This document shows positions 1 to 13,452 of a stretch of 64,000 nucleotides of DNA, in pieces (position 1 is the first letter of the stretch; every line of letters starts with the position of its first letter). Location of the stretch: the NCBI RefSeq assembly GCF_963576545.1, contig NC_083651.1, positions 23,362,248 to 23,426,247 on the forward strand, in the 5' to 3' direction. Under the pieces are notes generated by a model that was given only the letters and a program-made list of their open reading frames with translations, was not told where the DNA came from and made no database searches. The stretch comes from Limanda limanda (Eukaryota; Chordata; Actinopteri; Pleuronectiformes; Pleuronectidae). The position numbers and the translations under genes were made by a program.

Positions 1-3000
1 GGATATAAACACTTAAATGTTATATAGGTGGGATATATACTAGAGGGGTTTGTCTTTGTTTGATTATTTACATAATATGTCATATCTTTTTTGAACAACA
101 CTAACTTGTATCCACAAGCTAAATTATCTCATTAGCTGTAGTGAAACCCAGAGTAAGTGCCTGGTGAGAATTGCAAGTGAGGGTAAGCCTGCAAACATGT
201 GTTTTTCGTTTTTCTGAAATTATCTGAAGTGCCATTGTGCTAGTCAGAAGGTTTCAGGACTGACTCGGAGGTCAGGAACAACTAAATGCACAACTCCAGC
301 AATAACTGCAGATCACTTTCACAGTTTCAGATTGTAAGCTGCAATCAGCAATTACACAAGCCAAGTAAACAGCACTTTTCAAACAAGTAGAAAGAACTAA
401 ATGTTATGTGTGTGTACGTGTGTTTGCACTGAAGTTGTTTCACACACACCACCACGTTTAAATGTGAGTACTTGCTCTTCCTAGTCCTTCTAAAGGGTAC
501 AAGAGCCATAAAACCTGCCTATCCGTTTTAGATGTGACTCAGATATCATTTCTTTGCCATGTTCCTTATGTAGCCTGACATTTTCATTACATATGATTAG
601 CATATGTGTTAGTCCTCACTGATGGGTTGTCTGTGAGTGTGAGCAGGTGTATGTGGTAGTCCTTGAGAAGGGTAGAGAGACCATAAACCTTCTCTTTAGG
701 AGCTGAGATCTCAGCTATTAGCCGAATTGTGAATTATATTTGATGAGGCTATGGCCTCATTGTTAAATTGCGGTACACTGGCACATATATCAGTCTACAT
801 TGACAGTCAACATTAACAGAGCCCCTGTACTATATGTGCACACTGTATGTATGTGTCAGCTTTTAGTGATATGACTGACTGACCAGGTTATATCTCCTGC
901 AGTGATTTACAGTGTCATAGAGCCTATATGATGAAGAGTCTCCTTTCTGTTTTTGATTGGGTAAAAGGGTATATGTTCATGATTAGGGTTTTTGGTCCTA
1001 AATCTTATTTATCCATAAACCTTAATGGCGACTGCACTCTGTGTCTGTGAGTGTCCTGATGTGCTTTCAGTGAAACATCTGTCAAAATGCTGCTGACACT
1101 CACCACCTTCATCGTTACATGTTTTTTTTACCTGCACACACACACATCGAACCACATACCTCATCAAGAACACAAGGACTTCAACCGTAACCCTTAATGC
1201 TGCCTCGCCTCATATGTTGCACTTGATCACACACACAGATGGGTTAAACAATATTACTCGTGTGGCACATTTCGAATAGGTCTGTAATGTTCCATTAGTT
1301 TGATTGCTTACAACCCGTTACACATGACGGGTAGAAACAATAAAATCTGAATACACAAAACTCAATTAGATGGCTGTTTTTATGTGCTAATTTAATGGTT
1401 TAATTTTAATATTGCTCATTTACGACAAGCGTTGTGAGTGGATGGTTTCACTTAGACAGATACACGGAGATGAAACTCCACACAAAAAAATCTACTTGTG
1501 CTTACACACATGGGCATGTTTGCTTGTCAAAAGCAGTGGAGTGGAATAATGGACGAGGCGATGGAGTAGTGGGCAGATTTTATCATTCACACTCTCTTAA
1601 CCACCAGCCATCTGCTAAATGCACGCTTTCTTGTCTCTGTGTCTGTGGGAGTGTGTGTACATGCGTGCTGAAAACACACGTACGCATATGAATGGATCAG
1701 TAAAGAACTTTGAAGGCTCGGACGATCACTCATTTTGTTAAACTGGCTGAATTTACTCATCCGTGAAGTTTAATTCATACAGAACTGTGTATTTTGCTTA
1801 AATAATACACAAACTAAGACACAAAGAGGTGCATGGTGTGTACCTGCAGAATGTTATTCACAATGATCCATACATACCAGTGTAAAGGCTTGTTGAAATG
1901 TGTATAGAACCTGTTACTGTATAGTTAGTATATTGATGTGTGCTATATATATAGGGATGTATATTTCCTTTCTTTTTACTTTTGGAGTAAATGTGCTTAT
2001 ATCTGAAAATCGTTACTTACAATGTGAACGTAAAAATATCAAATATAACCTAAAGACTGCAGTGCGCTATGATGGCCTGAAACATAACAGTGAACGGATG
2101 TTTTAAGATACATGGGGCTTGAGTTTTTCCAATTAAAGGCATTTTTTTTTTTGCTAAAGGTCACCCAGGCTCAGCTCATGTATCATTATCGGTGTGTTAC
2201 GTGGAGAGGGTTCTCATTAGGACAGGATAAAGAGGAGACAACAGGGAGATCTCAGACATAATGAACCTAAATGCTCTCCCTCACCTTCACCCCATCCCTC
2301 TGCTCTACCCATCTGCCAGCTCAACTCTTCCCCTTTATAACAGTTATCCTCTGTGCACTCACTTCCTCTCTCTTCCCTTAATACTGTCTACTCTGTCCTG
2401 TTTTTCCATGTGCTGCCTTTTAGTCTGTCAACTATTTGCCCGCCCTTTACAATGTCCATGATTTTTGCCTTTCACATATCCAGAGCCAAGCTGGAGAGGA
2501 TCTGAATCTGAGGCTTCACAACATATAGATTATGTCCCAGTGGTGCAAGTGACATACACTTTTGACTGAGGAAAGCACCGTTTTGTTTGTTTAAAGCAAA
2601 TATACTCCGTTGCCTCCAGAAAATGTCCATAGCAAATACACATTTGTGTTCTCACATATATCCCCTACATTAAATTGCAGGAAATAATATAACATTACCT
2701 GTTAACTATTCACAATGTACCCAGATACACACCTTTCCTCAACTAACGTCAACCCTTTTTTCTGTCTACTCTTATATATTTGTTTCTTATCTTCCTATTC
2801 ATAGCTTCTCTCACTTCTCTCACTCTTTTCATTGAACTCCATTTGTCAGTAATGCGTTGGCCTCCCCCTCCTTTATTCCTCTCACCCCATTTCCTCACCT
2901 TCACCACTTACCTCTTTCTTTCCCACTTTCCTCTAATGAATCTGGTAATTTTGGAGTCACACCTTAGCGTGCAAGCATGTGTGCGGGCCTGAGCCCTTCA

Positions 3001-6000
3001 TTTGTCAAAGGCGCATACAGATTTGATCCAGACCCGATACATATGTTAACCCTTACCCAGCAACCAATGGGGGTTAATTGAGTAATGGCGATTGCGAGAG
3101 AGGGAGGATGAGACGGAGAGCCGGAGAGAGAACATTAAGAGAGGGAGGACAAGACAGAGAGATGCAATTTATAGGAGCATATGAGGGGAAGAGAAATGGG
3201 AGGGTGCAAGAAAGAAAAGGGGTTAATTGCAAGAGTGAATAAAATGAAAGTCAGAGGGAGGCTGACAATTAAAGAACTGTGGAAGAGGAGGGTGAAATAA
3301 AGACAAATGTTGGGTTAATGGTGACGCTGTGTGAGTTGGGCACGAGGTGACAGCGGGAGGCAGCCAAGCAGCGGGATATGGAAGATTGATTTGAAGCGAG
3401 AGGGAAGAGGTTAACAGAGTGAGTGAAATGAAACGGAGAGAGAGAGGGGCAGGACGGGTGAAAGCGAAAGGGTTAATTATGAGTATAATAAACGATGAAG
3501 CCTGTGGTCTTCATGGAGCTCGGCTCTTAATTAAGGAAGCACAGCAGCACCTGGGACCCACCAGGAATAGATGGACACACTGTACCGCAAATTGTGTGTG
3601 TGTGTTACTAATTGTTATTGTTATGAAGTCCACCTCTTCATGGATTCATTGTGGCTGATGAATTATCTTAATGAAGTGCCTGAAATGTGGCGTTTGCCGG
3701 GGATGGACCAACTAAATGACCAGATGTGCTGAGAGTCGCTCCGTCATTCTGTCCGTGTGTTTGTCTGAATGTGCAGACGGACAAATATAAATGGTGTTTG
3801 GGTTTCACAGAAGTAAAGCAGCTGCTCACATCTTGAGTCCTCAGTCCTCTCTACAACAGCCGTCAGTAGGCAACACGTGTGGTAAAGACTGATAACTTAA
3901 ATCACTGGATTAAGAAAATAAGCTTTGTTATTGCATTGATGGTAAAGCCTTTCTATTCATTCCTATAGCATTTTATACAATCTTTGTCTGTAGCTGCTAC
4001 ATTGTCGTGCTGTGGTACCACCCATGAAGATTAGATTTTGTGATTGACCAGCAAACGTGCACCAAGCATGCTCTCTTGCACACCAGAGTGAGAGGTACAC
4101 TGAGAGTGCAGAGTTGTGCCAGCCTCCTGAGGACAGTTTTTTTGATGGTCCACCGGGCCACTGGTGCCACGGGACTTCCTGCCAATGGCCAGTTTGACCA
4201 TGACAGATGAGTCAATGTGTGTGAGAGAGAGAGAGAGCAAAGCGCACGGCACACGGCTTTACAATAATACAAGTAAGACATCTTTTAATGATAATATGTT
4301 AATTGTTTTTGATCTTTATGAAACAGTAGCAGGACAATTAGCCTTAATCAAGGTTATTAGTTGAGAATTGCATTTCTGATGCAATATTAGACATATTAGA
4401 GGGTTTCTTTTGGACCTAAAGTCATGATCATGAGACAGTCACTTGTCCTTCTCTGCTACATTATTCATTGGGAAAAGTATGGTACATAATTACAAATTTC
4501 TTGGTAAGGATGAGCTTATCTTGCCACCTGCTGCGTCTCCGAGAACAGAGCTGATGACTCCCCAAATGTGAGATCACAAGAAAAAAAATTCTCTATTAGA
4601 AAACTCAGCTGCACTGAGATAGTGACAGTGTGCAGGTTTGCTGGGATGAATAACGGGTAGCTTGAAAATCCCTTAAATTGAACCTCTGAAGAGCTGCCAG
4701 TCTCATTCTTTAGTTCATTATGATTACACTGAGAAGGCTTAATTTGCTGCTTGATCTAATGAATTTAAAGGCTCAAGTCATAGCCTTCTAAATCTTTGAA
4801 GGTATTATGCATTTTCCTGCAGCAAGCCTCAGGCTCTTACAAGGAAATTGAAGTAGTCTGAAACTTCACGTAGAGACATTTGGAAATGTTCTTATGGCAG
4901 TGTGTGTAGTCTGTATTGCGGTGGATTGTCCCTTTAAGTGTAACATTTAGTGTTGATTTGATTCATGGCCCTGTGAATAGATAATGTGATCTGTTGGGAA
5001 GACCTAATGTAATCACTCTGTTTTGGCTATGAGCTTTACTCCTCACCTCAATCATAGAGATGTTAGAAGGACTCAGGCTCATGCCAACCTTTAAAAAACG
5101 CTGGCTGTGATGTGTGTGTTCTCTATATAGGTGCTGTGTGTGTATTTCAGGAGAGAGATCTATCATTTGTGCACACACACATACACACAGAGTGACACAC
5201 GCACTTAGGAGAGAGATTTACATACATTGACAGAGTAATGTGCTGGGCGGTGAAAGCTTTATAAAGAGTGAACCTGTCCCTGAATGTGTGAGTGATGATA
5301 ACAGGCTCATTTAATTGCCTAACCCCTACACACACTCTCTCTCACACACTCTCTGTCACACACACACACACACACTGAGATCATCAGTTCTCTGAGTAGA
5401 GTATGTGTCACATTCTGTCATTCACCTTGAGGACATGGAGGTAAGACGGCGCATGGAGCAGTGGGTGAAAGGGAGTAAAAGACGAAGCCCTTTTCACTAC
5501 CCAACATGCCTTGTGGAAGATCTGATCACTAGTGGACAGCTCAGAGTTTCTCAGATGACACCATGGATTAAAACTCATTCTGAATGTGTCTGTGGTTACT
5601 GGAGCTTCTACTTTCCTGTTCTACATACAAATATACACAAACTTCATTTATTTTTCATTAAGAACAAGTGCATTGTTAATGGATGGATCAGAAGTGATCC
5701 TGTTAATGCACGTCTTCACAGGAATACAACGGTAGCAAGAAAGAGAAATGGAACCAAAGGTAATAAATGGTTGGTGACTGAGTGTTCACCTCGGTTTGAA
5801 ATTCACTTAAACCTCAATAAAACAAGTTCAGTCATTGTTGGCTGCAACTAGTTTTCATTTTGAATTCCACTTCTGTCCTCAAGTTAAATACTTTCAAATA
5901 TTCTCATTTCCTAAACCTCTTGCCGCAGTCTTTGCAGACATTCAGTAAATCTTAGCTTTACAAGACTGAATATTGAACAATATACTATTCTGAATATTTA

Positions 6001-8337
6001 AAAGATAGGATCATGACATGGATCATCTTTTCCACTATTATCACCGAGGTGCTTATAGACGTGGTATTTTTGCATGCTGTTGCTATGAGAATGTTGGATC
6101 CTGTCCAGAAGTGTGGGTTTCAAAGTCCACACTTATATCATATCCTGGCAGTTGTTACTAAATCCATGCTTCACTATGTTGTCAAATACATTGTACACAC
6201 AGCAGCCACATATTTTCGGGGGGATATGATGAGAAGTTGTCCTTTGCAAACAGATGCAAACACAAGCTAAGGTGTTGTTTGTTGTCACTCTGCTTCCATC
6301 TACTAAGTGTAGTTACACAGCTCTGCATAGGAGGAGAAATCAGAAAGATGACATACCTCTGTCATTCTGTTTCTTTGACGAGGAATATAAAAAATGTTGA
6401 ATAGGATTGTGTTTACTGGCAAATAGAGTTCTTCAGCGGTGGTTTTATGAAAGGCTTTCCTGTTTGACTTTGGCATATAAACATTTCCATGAGGTGTAAA
6501 CTCACATACGTCTACGTATATTGAATAATCATTTGATCATCCAATGTAGTATTCAATTATGACGTTAGACAAAGACAAAATGCATGTATAAATTGTTCCT
6601 CCAGTCTTTCTGTCCAGTCACAATTGTGCACATCACAAAACGAGCATCTGTTAAAATATAATGGCCTCTAGTGCAGTGTCCCTGTGGTTAATACTGCCTT
6701 AGAGAAGTGCTCAATATGAGATTTAGCTTTGCAAGAAGCTCCCGTTCAGAAGACAGTGACTGAACCAGGCATAACTCATTTGAGGCCGGGCTGGGGTGAT
6801 GGATGAAGTCATCGTTTTCAGTTTGTGACTGGATAGAAATTGTTGATTTCAAATGACGAGAGCGATTTCTTCTTGGGTAGAAATGGTAAATGGTGTTGAA
6901 AGAGACATGGCGAGATTGATTGTTCTCCTGCAGCTCTGAAGCAGATAAGCTGTCTGCGGGTCAAGAGACAACCTTTCAACAATTAACCCCATAATCCCCA
7001 AAGTAGTTGGAGATTGTAGACATGTGAATGAATAAAACCGCAGTTCTCTGTTATGTAGAACAGAACATCGACCTTGTACCAAACATGTTTAAAGTTTCAT
7101 GTTTGAAACCATCAAAGTCCAGGGGGATTTAGGAATTAGTCTGCTTATTGCTAACCATTGGGGTAAAAAAAAGATAATTAAAGTTTCAAATAATATTCTC
7201 TGCTCGTCTTATCAGTCCCTCTCGAGAGGAAAAAGAAGATGTGTACTAGTGGAAGGTTTGATACGATGTCTACGTTTAATTATTTGTACTGCACTGATCC
7301 ATGTGTAGAAGTGTCAGCTGACAGTTACTAATTCTAAGTGTTTTGACATGTTAATCCTCCACTCATAAAAGAGTGTGTATCTGCATGTCAGAGACAGACA
7401 GCACGATGTCTATGGGCGTGTGTGGCTAATCAGTCACATCTGACAGACAGCAAATCCCACTTCAGAAGCCACTCAGACTTCAATTGTTATGTGGAGAGCC
7501 AATTGAATGAGATAAGATGTAGGAAGGGAGGGAAGAAGATGAAGGAAAGGAAGGCTGGATAAATGAGCTATTAGTGGATGTAAGAGCTGGAGACTGAGGG
7601 TTAGTTTATTGTCTCTCAGAACTAATTCTAAAGACGTGTTGTCGGAGGATGTTGGAATTTAAATGTATTTATAGTTATTGTGAATGGATGGAGAAAAATA
7701 TGGAGTAAAATGCTGGGTGTTATAGTTCGAGGAGATCATATATTTTAAACAGTCTCTCTGGGAAGACATTGAAAAATGAGAACTCACCCATTCACGCTCT
7801 CACCTCTGCACAGCGGACCAGTCACAGCATTAATTGGGTGTGAGGGTGTTGGAATCGTCAGGTTTGCAAAGGTGCTCCAGAACCTGAGGGGTCGGGGAGG
7901 GGTCACCTTCTAGAAGCAGTATAAGAGCCTGACCAATATGGGAATTGTAAATTGGTCTGTTTAAATGCCAGTTAAATCTCATGAATTGTATACATTTGCA
8001 AACACTCCCACAGTAAACTTCCATTCTATGTAAAGTGCTGTATCTGACAAAGCCACTCTTAATTTGTGAATAATGCTATTTATTCTCTTTGACTAAGTGA
8101 TTTGATTCACAATTCCTAATTTACTCTCCTTCTGGAGTGTGGAGCCTGTGCAGGCTACGCTGGTTAATTTGCTCTTTCAGTTGACGAGTGCTGCCATTCA
8201 GTCCGCTACTGGTGGATCATTGTGAATATGGCCTGCACAGAATGTGTCCATCTGTGCTACGACGTGTCTCCATAATGCTCTTCCATATGGCCGAGTATGG
8301 TCTACACACAGCCTCAGGGATGCGGTTGTTAGATAGT

Positions 8338-8340
<3 letters not shown>

Positions 8341-8397
<57 letters not shown>

Positions 8398-8409
8398 ACA
8401 CACACACAG
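8341..8409. repeat. (CA)n microsatellite
   Basis: About 34 CA units run in a row, with one CATA interruption near 8392. Reading frames crossing it are poly-(HT) or poly-(CV) artefacts. Confidence 0.97.
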
Positions 8410-8672
8410 ATATTCTTCCTCATGCACAAGCATTCATGCATATTTGCATGAATAGAGGATTCAAACACACCCATGCAGATTTGAATGATGACATGTGCAC
8501 AGACCATTTGCATGACTGAGGAAACAGAAGTTGCCATTATATTTTGGCTGTGTTGCAGACACTGAAATTCTGTTAGTCTGAACTTTACAAAGTCACTGAA
8601 CAGTTGTACTGCCGGTATAGATGGAAACTGTTTGTGCTTTTTCTATCTCTAAATTCTATCTCTATGTATCTC

Positions 8673-9031
8673 TAGAGTTGGATATCGTTTTTTCCGATGT
8701 GGGTGCTACATAGATATTTTAAAAACAGAACCGGCACATCCCGGTGTCAAAACACATCGACCGTTTAGCTTTAGGCATCTTATTGTCGTGTTGACTCGAG
8801 TTTGAGGAAGCTACTAGCTAACTGTGGGCTAAAGTTACGTGCTGCCAGAGCCATGTAGAGAGTGTCTTCACCACCAGACTTACCTCTAATGGTAACTAGA
8901 CACGTGTGGTAATGTTTATGTTGCCTGAAACCAGGGAGACTATGTCAGTACAGAGCTCAGGCACTGAAATGAGGCACCAGAATCTGCTTTATGATTCGGT
9001 CTGGTAGGTACCGGTTGTGTACCCAGCCCTA
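8673..9031. mobile_element. hAT-type MITE, 359 bp, with 8-bp target duplication
   Basis: The left end reads TAGAGTTGGATATCG and the right end, reversed, reads TAGGGCTGGGTACAC, giving imperfect terminal inverted repeats that start with TAG. The element is flanked by TGTATCTC (8665-8672) and TGCATCTC (9032-9039), an 8-bp target duplication with one mismatch, which is the length hAT elements make. The inside has no transposase frame. Similar ends with a cggtaccgg core are common in fish genomes, so this is a non-autonomous copy. Confidence 0.75.
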
Positions 9032-9237
9032 TGCATCTCTCTTAATGCATTTTTGTCTTGCTCTCTCCTGTCTGTGTCTAACAGCCTGTACTGTACTCCT
9101 CATTTTTCATGTAATAGCTGTCGCCCATTCATCTTTTTCTTCCTCTCTGTTTCGTCTGGATTCCTCATTCTCTATTGAGAGGTAAGGTGACTGGAGATCA
9201 ATAAGGGGGTTAGCACACACAAACGTAGACAAACATG

Positions 9238-9241
<4 letters not shown>

Positions 9242-9280
<39 letters not shown>
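9242..9280. repeat. (AC)n microsatellite
   Basis: Roughly 19 uninterrupted AC units. Confidence 0.95.
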
Positions 9281-9283
<3 letters not shown>

Positions 9284-10692
9284 AACTTGGATCTGCTGAG
9301 CAGGTGAATTTCATTCATCCATATTCTCCATACGGAGACAACACCATCCTGTTTATTGATTACCGCGGCGATGGATCGATTTCAGTGGAGAGGTCAAAGC
9401 CAGAGATGTGTGTGTGTGACTCTTTTTGTTGCTGTCCCTTTGTGCGATGTATATGTGAGTGCTTTGCTACACAGTCTATACATCCCTCTCTGCTTAATGT
9501 GTTTTTTAATCTGTACATAAATCTGAGACTCGTTCTCTCCCACACTCTCTGTCTATAAGAAATGTAGACATTACAAAATAATTAAAAAAGAGACAGAGAG
9601 GAAAAAACTTGAAATGGTGAGATAAAGAGCATTGTGGTGGAGAGAGTGAACATGGGTGTATCAGATTCATGTGTTAATCGATAAGCTCTTTGTTGCATTG
9701 CGGGTGAAGCCGATAGAGAAAAGTGCTGGAACATGATGATTTACATCAGATGATTTATAGGGAACCACTGGAGCTCAGCGAAAGAGGTGGACAGAAGAGA
9801 GAGAAGCTGTGTAGAAGATTACAGGAGAAAAAGATAAGGCAGAAAATGGGGGGAACAAGAGCAGGAGTGTAAAAGAAGCAAGAGGAGGCAAAGTAAACGA
9901 GAGGAGGCAGAATGGTAAAGGAAAGAGGAAGCCAGAGGGGAAAACAGCGCTAAGCAGGAATAGTTGCTGATGAAGATGAAAAGACTAGCCTGTACATAGC
10001 CTAGCATAAGAGAGCTGACCTGCCTCAGGGTTCATTCAAATTCTCTTTTTTTATCTGCACAATTATTTTTATGGTCGTCTTTTGAAGACTTTTAAAGAAT
10101 TACCTGTCAATGCGAAGCGCCACATGGAGCCTGTGTGCCCACTCCAGTGACCTTATCTTGCCACATTAGTGGCACAGCACTGACTTCTTTTATGTACGCA
10201 GCACAAAGAGCATCAAAATTATGTCATGAGACATAAAAATGTCTTTGGTATTACATCAAAAGGGCAAAGAGGGGGGATGACGACATTCTGGCAGCAAGCG
10301 GATGACTGGGCTTGTTAAGTGCAGCAGCTTAGTTCAAAAACATGATTTGAAAAGAACTGGGTGTGCATTCATCATCACAAGGTATGGAGACAGTGCTTTC
10401 CATGTGACGTTCCACATTGGAAGTGAGAGAGACGGGCAGTAAAGCAGTTGCACTTTGCCTTCCTCTCTTCTTACTTCCCAAAGTCGTAGAACCGTTCTTG
10501 TGTTTAAGATAAGATCACATGGATGACACATTAACAGACAGTGGTGGCTCAGAGTGGGAGGGTGGGGGTTGGTGGGTGTGTTCCAGTGGCTTCAGGATGC
10601 ACGTAGGATGCAGTTTCTGTTGTGTAGGGCTAGGTGGTGCTGTCAGTCTATCCACTGTCACTGTGTGTGTGTGTGTGTATAAACACTATATA

Positions 10693-10765
10693 TTCATAAA
10701 CTATTCAGCCCCTTTCAACCTTTTCACATTCTTCAACTTTATGCAAATTTTTCAAATGTGAAATA
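10693..10765. repeat. Possible Tc1-type terminal repeat fragment
   Basis: The segment CTATTCAGCCCCTTTCAACC followed by a TTTTCACATT run resembles the outer end of fish Tc1 elements, which typically read tattcagaccc...ttttccacatttt. It lies about 900 bp before the transposase relic at 11650, further than usual, so it may be unrelated. Confidence 0.3.
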
Positions 10766-11649
10766 TTACTAAGAATCTTCTCATCTGAAGAATGTGACCC
10801 CATTGTGACCGTTTCTCTCAAACCAATACAGAGACACTTTTATCCCCGGTATGCTTTTGTAATGCTCCGCTTTCTAGTCTCCCCAAGAAATATACATCTT
10901 ACTTAGATCTGTTTTAAAACTCAGCTGTGTTGACAGAAACTGGAGGGAGAGAGCACTCTCTACACCAAGCTACCTGTCTGCCTCAGAATTGATTTTCCTA
11001 TACATCAGATATGCTTTTACCCTATGAACCCTCTAGAAGCCTCCGCTCGTCTGGTAGAGACCCTTTAATTAAACTCAAAGTGAGGACAAAATCCCCAGTG
11101 AGGCATCTTTGTATTATGTCTCTGGAACAGCCTCGGTTTGTAAAGGCAAACCTTCTTTAGTCTGACTTTTACTTGAATTGTATTTATTCATTGGCCTATT
11201 TATTTATACATTTAAGACTGTTATACTTGTTTATGCTTTTATTCTTTTTTATTTGCTGCTGTCCTTTCCTTTTACTACCCTGCATTTCATGTCTGATTTT
11301 TCTCACATCCACACATTTTCTGTTCAGTATTTTATTTTTAAATTTCTTATCTTTCTTTTCCTTTTAATTCACTCCCTTTTTTTTCTGGTTTTCTCAATTA
11401 AATATATCTCATCTCCTTATTTTTTTTAGTTTTTCCGACATTTGGGGTTTTCATTGCAAAGTCATATGCTATGTAATAGTCTTTCCTCCGTTTCTCAGTT
11501 CTTGTAATTATTATTTGTATTGTTATTGCTCTGTGTGTTAATGGGGGTGCAATTGGGCGGTATTATTGATTTGATTTACTTTACTCTGTACATTTCTGAC
11601 CATGTTCCATGACGGTTAAAATTTAGCTCATGTGGCTCCCCTTTCACTT

Positions 11650-12595
11650 GATAATTGTTGAGATGTTTCGACACCTTGATTGGAGTCCACATGTGGTTAC
11701 ATCAATTGATTGGAGATGACTTGCGAAGGGGCGCTCACACACACACACACACACACACTGTATATAAGGTCTCACAGCTGGAAATACATAACAGATCAAA
11801 AACCTAGCCAAGAGGTTGAAGGATCTGCCTGCAGAGCTCAGAGACGGGATAGTGTTGCATCACAGATTTGGGGAAAGCTACAAAATATTTTGAGCACAGC
11901 GGTCTCCATAATTCTTAAATTTAAGAAGTTTGGCACAACCATGACTCTTCTTAGAGCTGGTCACTCAGCCAAAGTAAGCAACTGGGGGAGAAGGCCTTGG
12001 CAGCAGAGCTGATGGTCACTCTGGCTGAGCTCCAGCAATCCATGAGTGGGAGAAACTTCCAGGAGACAACCATCACTGCAGCATTCCACAGATTTGGGCT
12101 TTATGGCAGAGTGGCCAGATGGATGAGTCTCTCAGTGACAGACACATGGAAGCAACTAAAAGACTTTAATACTTGAGAAAGCAGATTATCTGGTCTGATG
12201 AAACAAGACTGAACTGTTTGGCCTGTTTAAGCATCATGTGTAGAGGAAACCTGGCACAGATCCTCACCTACCAGATACTACAGCATGGTGGTGGCACGGT
12301 CTGGGGGATTGGTCAGGGATGAGGGAAAGCTGAATGATGTTCATCTGACCTTCATCACCCCAGCCAAGACTTAAGAGTAGTGGCCCAAGGGCAACTCTGT
12401 GAATGTCTTGAACCCAATCAAACAACCCCCAAGGGACCTGAAAATGGTCTTCCACCTATGGTTCCCATCGATCATGACAGAGATTTAGAGCATCTGCAGA
12501 GAAAAAAGACAGATAATCCCGAACTCAGGTTTGAAAAGCTTGTTACGTCTTTCCCAAGTGGAATTGAGGCTGTAATCACTGCTCAGTAGTAGAGG
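11650..12595 (+). pseudogene. Tc1/mariner transposase relic
   Basis: This is a decayed copy of a Tc1-family DNA transposon in + orientation. Recognisable pieces in the usual order are: the untranslated leader (gattggagtccacatgtgg, then a TATATAAGG box near 11761), the helix-turn-helix DNA-binding region (gatttggggaaagctacaaa, then aagaagtttggcacaacc and cttagagctggtcactcagcc), the segment aagcaactgggggagaaggc, the catalytic-domain start (tctggtctgatgaaacaaga near 12190), catggtggtggcac (12283), and the C-terminal end (aattgaggctgtaatcactgc, ending near 12590). Stops and frameshifts break every frame, and pieces are missing after 12300, so no active transposase can be made. A CA tract is inserted at 11736-11759. 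A foldback hAT element sits directly at its 3' end. Confidence 0.85.
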
Positions 12596-12603
12596 GTTAC
12601 GAT
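12596..12603. repeat. Left target-site duplication GTTACGAT
   Basis: This perfect 8-bp copy is repeated at 13445-13452 on the far side of the foldback element. Eight base pairs is the hAT signature. Confidence 0.9.
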
Positions 12604-13444
12604 TAGGGATGGGCATAATTAATCGACGATCGATTAATTGATCATTAAGAATTTCGTCGATGACATTATTTTGTCATCGACGAAATTCTGTTGCGTTCAC
12701 TGCAAAGCTATACGTCTCCATGAGCGCATGAGGAGTCCACTGCTCTTCTTCAAGTAGAAGGTCGGAATATCCGAGTTGCCTGAACGCAGCACAGTGAGGA
12801 TTTTAGCAGCTGTAGGAAGCAGCCCGAAGTTATACTTTACAAGCCCCGCTGAAAGACCAGGAGCTAGCCGCTGAGAGCTAGATGGATTTGACGGTTCTCG
12901 ACCTCTCAGTCCGGCTGTTGTTACGTCCTCAATCCCAGGACCCCTCACCCAGACCCGGGTCTGTACGGGTTCCCTTCCCCGTAGACTGAGGGTCCGTGTG
13001 CGGACATGAAGCCGAGCTCCGCAGCTAGCCTCCAGAGCTAGCGGAGGCTAGCTCCAAAGCTAGCCCCTTCGGACCCGGACAAAGCCGGGTCTGGTGGAGG
13101 GGTTCCGGGAGTGAGAACGTGACAACGACCGGACTGAGAGGTCGAGAACCGTCAAATCCAGCTAGCTCTCAGCGGCTAGCTGCTCTCTCGGCGGGCTGAA
13201 GAGTACAGCAGCGCTTATTTACAAGTGTAACCATTGAACGGATTCCGTTTAACTGCCACAAGAGTTGTTCATCTTGTAATAAAGACCTCAATGAGGAAAC
13301 ACGCTGTGTTTTTTCTATTTTCACTGCATTTAAACAGTCTATAAATAGTGAATTTTAATATAAAAATATTAATGATTAATCGAAAATTCGTCATTAACTC
13401 TCCCGACGATCGATTAAGACAATTTAATCGAATGCCCATCCCTA
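12604..13444. mobile_element. Foldback hAT-like non-autonomous element, 841 bp
   Basis: The terminal inverted repeats are TAGGGATGGGCAT at the left and ATGCCCATCCCTA at the right, perfect over 13 bp. A perfect 8-bp duplication GTTACGAT flanks the element. Inside the left end is a second hairpin with perfect 18-bp arms (12648-12665 and 12672-12689) and a 6-base loop. The middle is one long inverted repeat: 12861-12960 pairs with 13079-13180 (for example GGTCGAGAACCGTCAAATCC matches the opposite arm), around a GC-rich centre full of GCTAGC motifs. There is no transposase; the frame at 12697-12948 is a shadow. The GC content of the core is far above its surroundings. Family placement as hAT rests on duplication length and TAGGG ends. 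Confidence 0.88.
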
Positions 13445-13452
13445 GTTACGAT
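13445..13452. repeat. Right target-site duplication GTTACGAT
   Basis: Matches 12596-12603 exactly. Confidence 0.9.

Noticed and set aside
5330..5385. Short CTCTCT/CACACA mixed repeat looked at as a possible array
   Set aside because: No regular spacers; ordinary microsatellite. No CRISPR array, operon or other prokaryotic feature occurs in the window.
5405..5851. 148-codon open frame, with HLEDME before a GTAAGA site that faintly recalls the Par3 N-terminal domain
   Set aside because: The composition is not protein-like after 5560, the similarity is a few residues, and an exon ending at 5440 in that frame would be phase 0 while the candidate next exon needs phase 1.
12380..12948. Open frames at 12380-12589 and 12697-12948
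   Set aside because: The first is the decayed C-terminal part of the Tc1 relic; the second is a shadow inside the foldback element.
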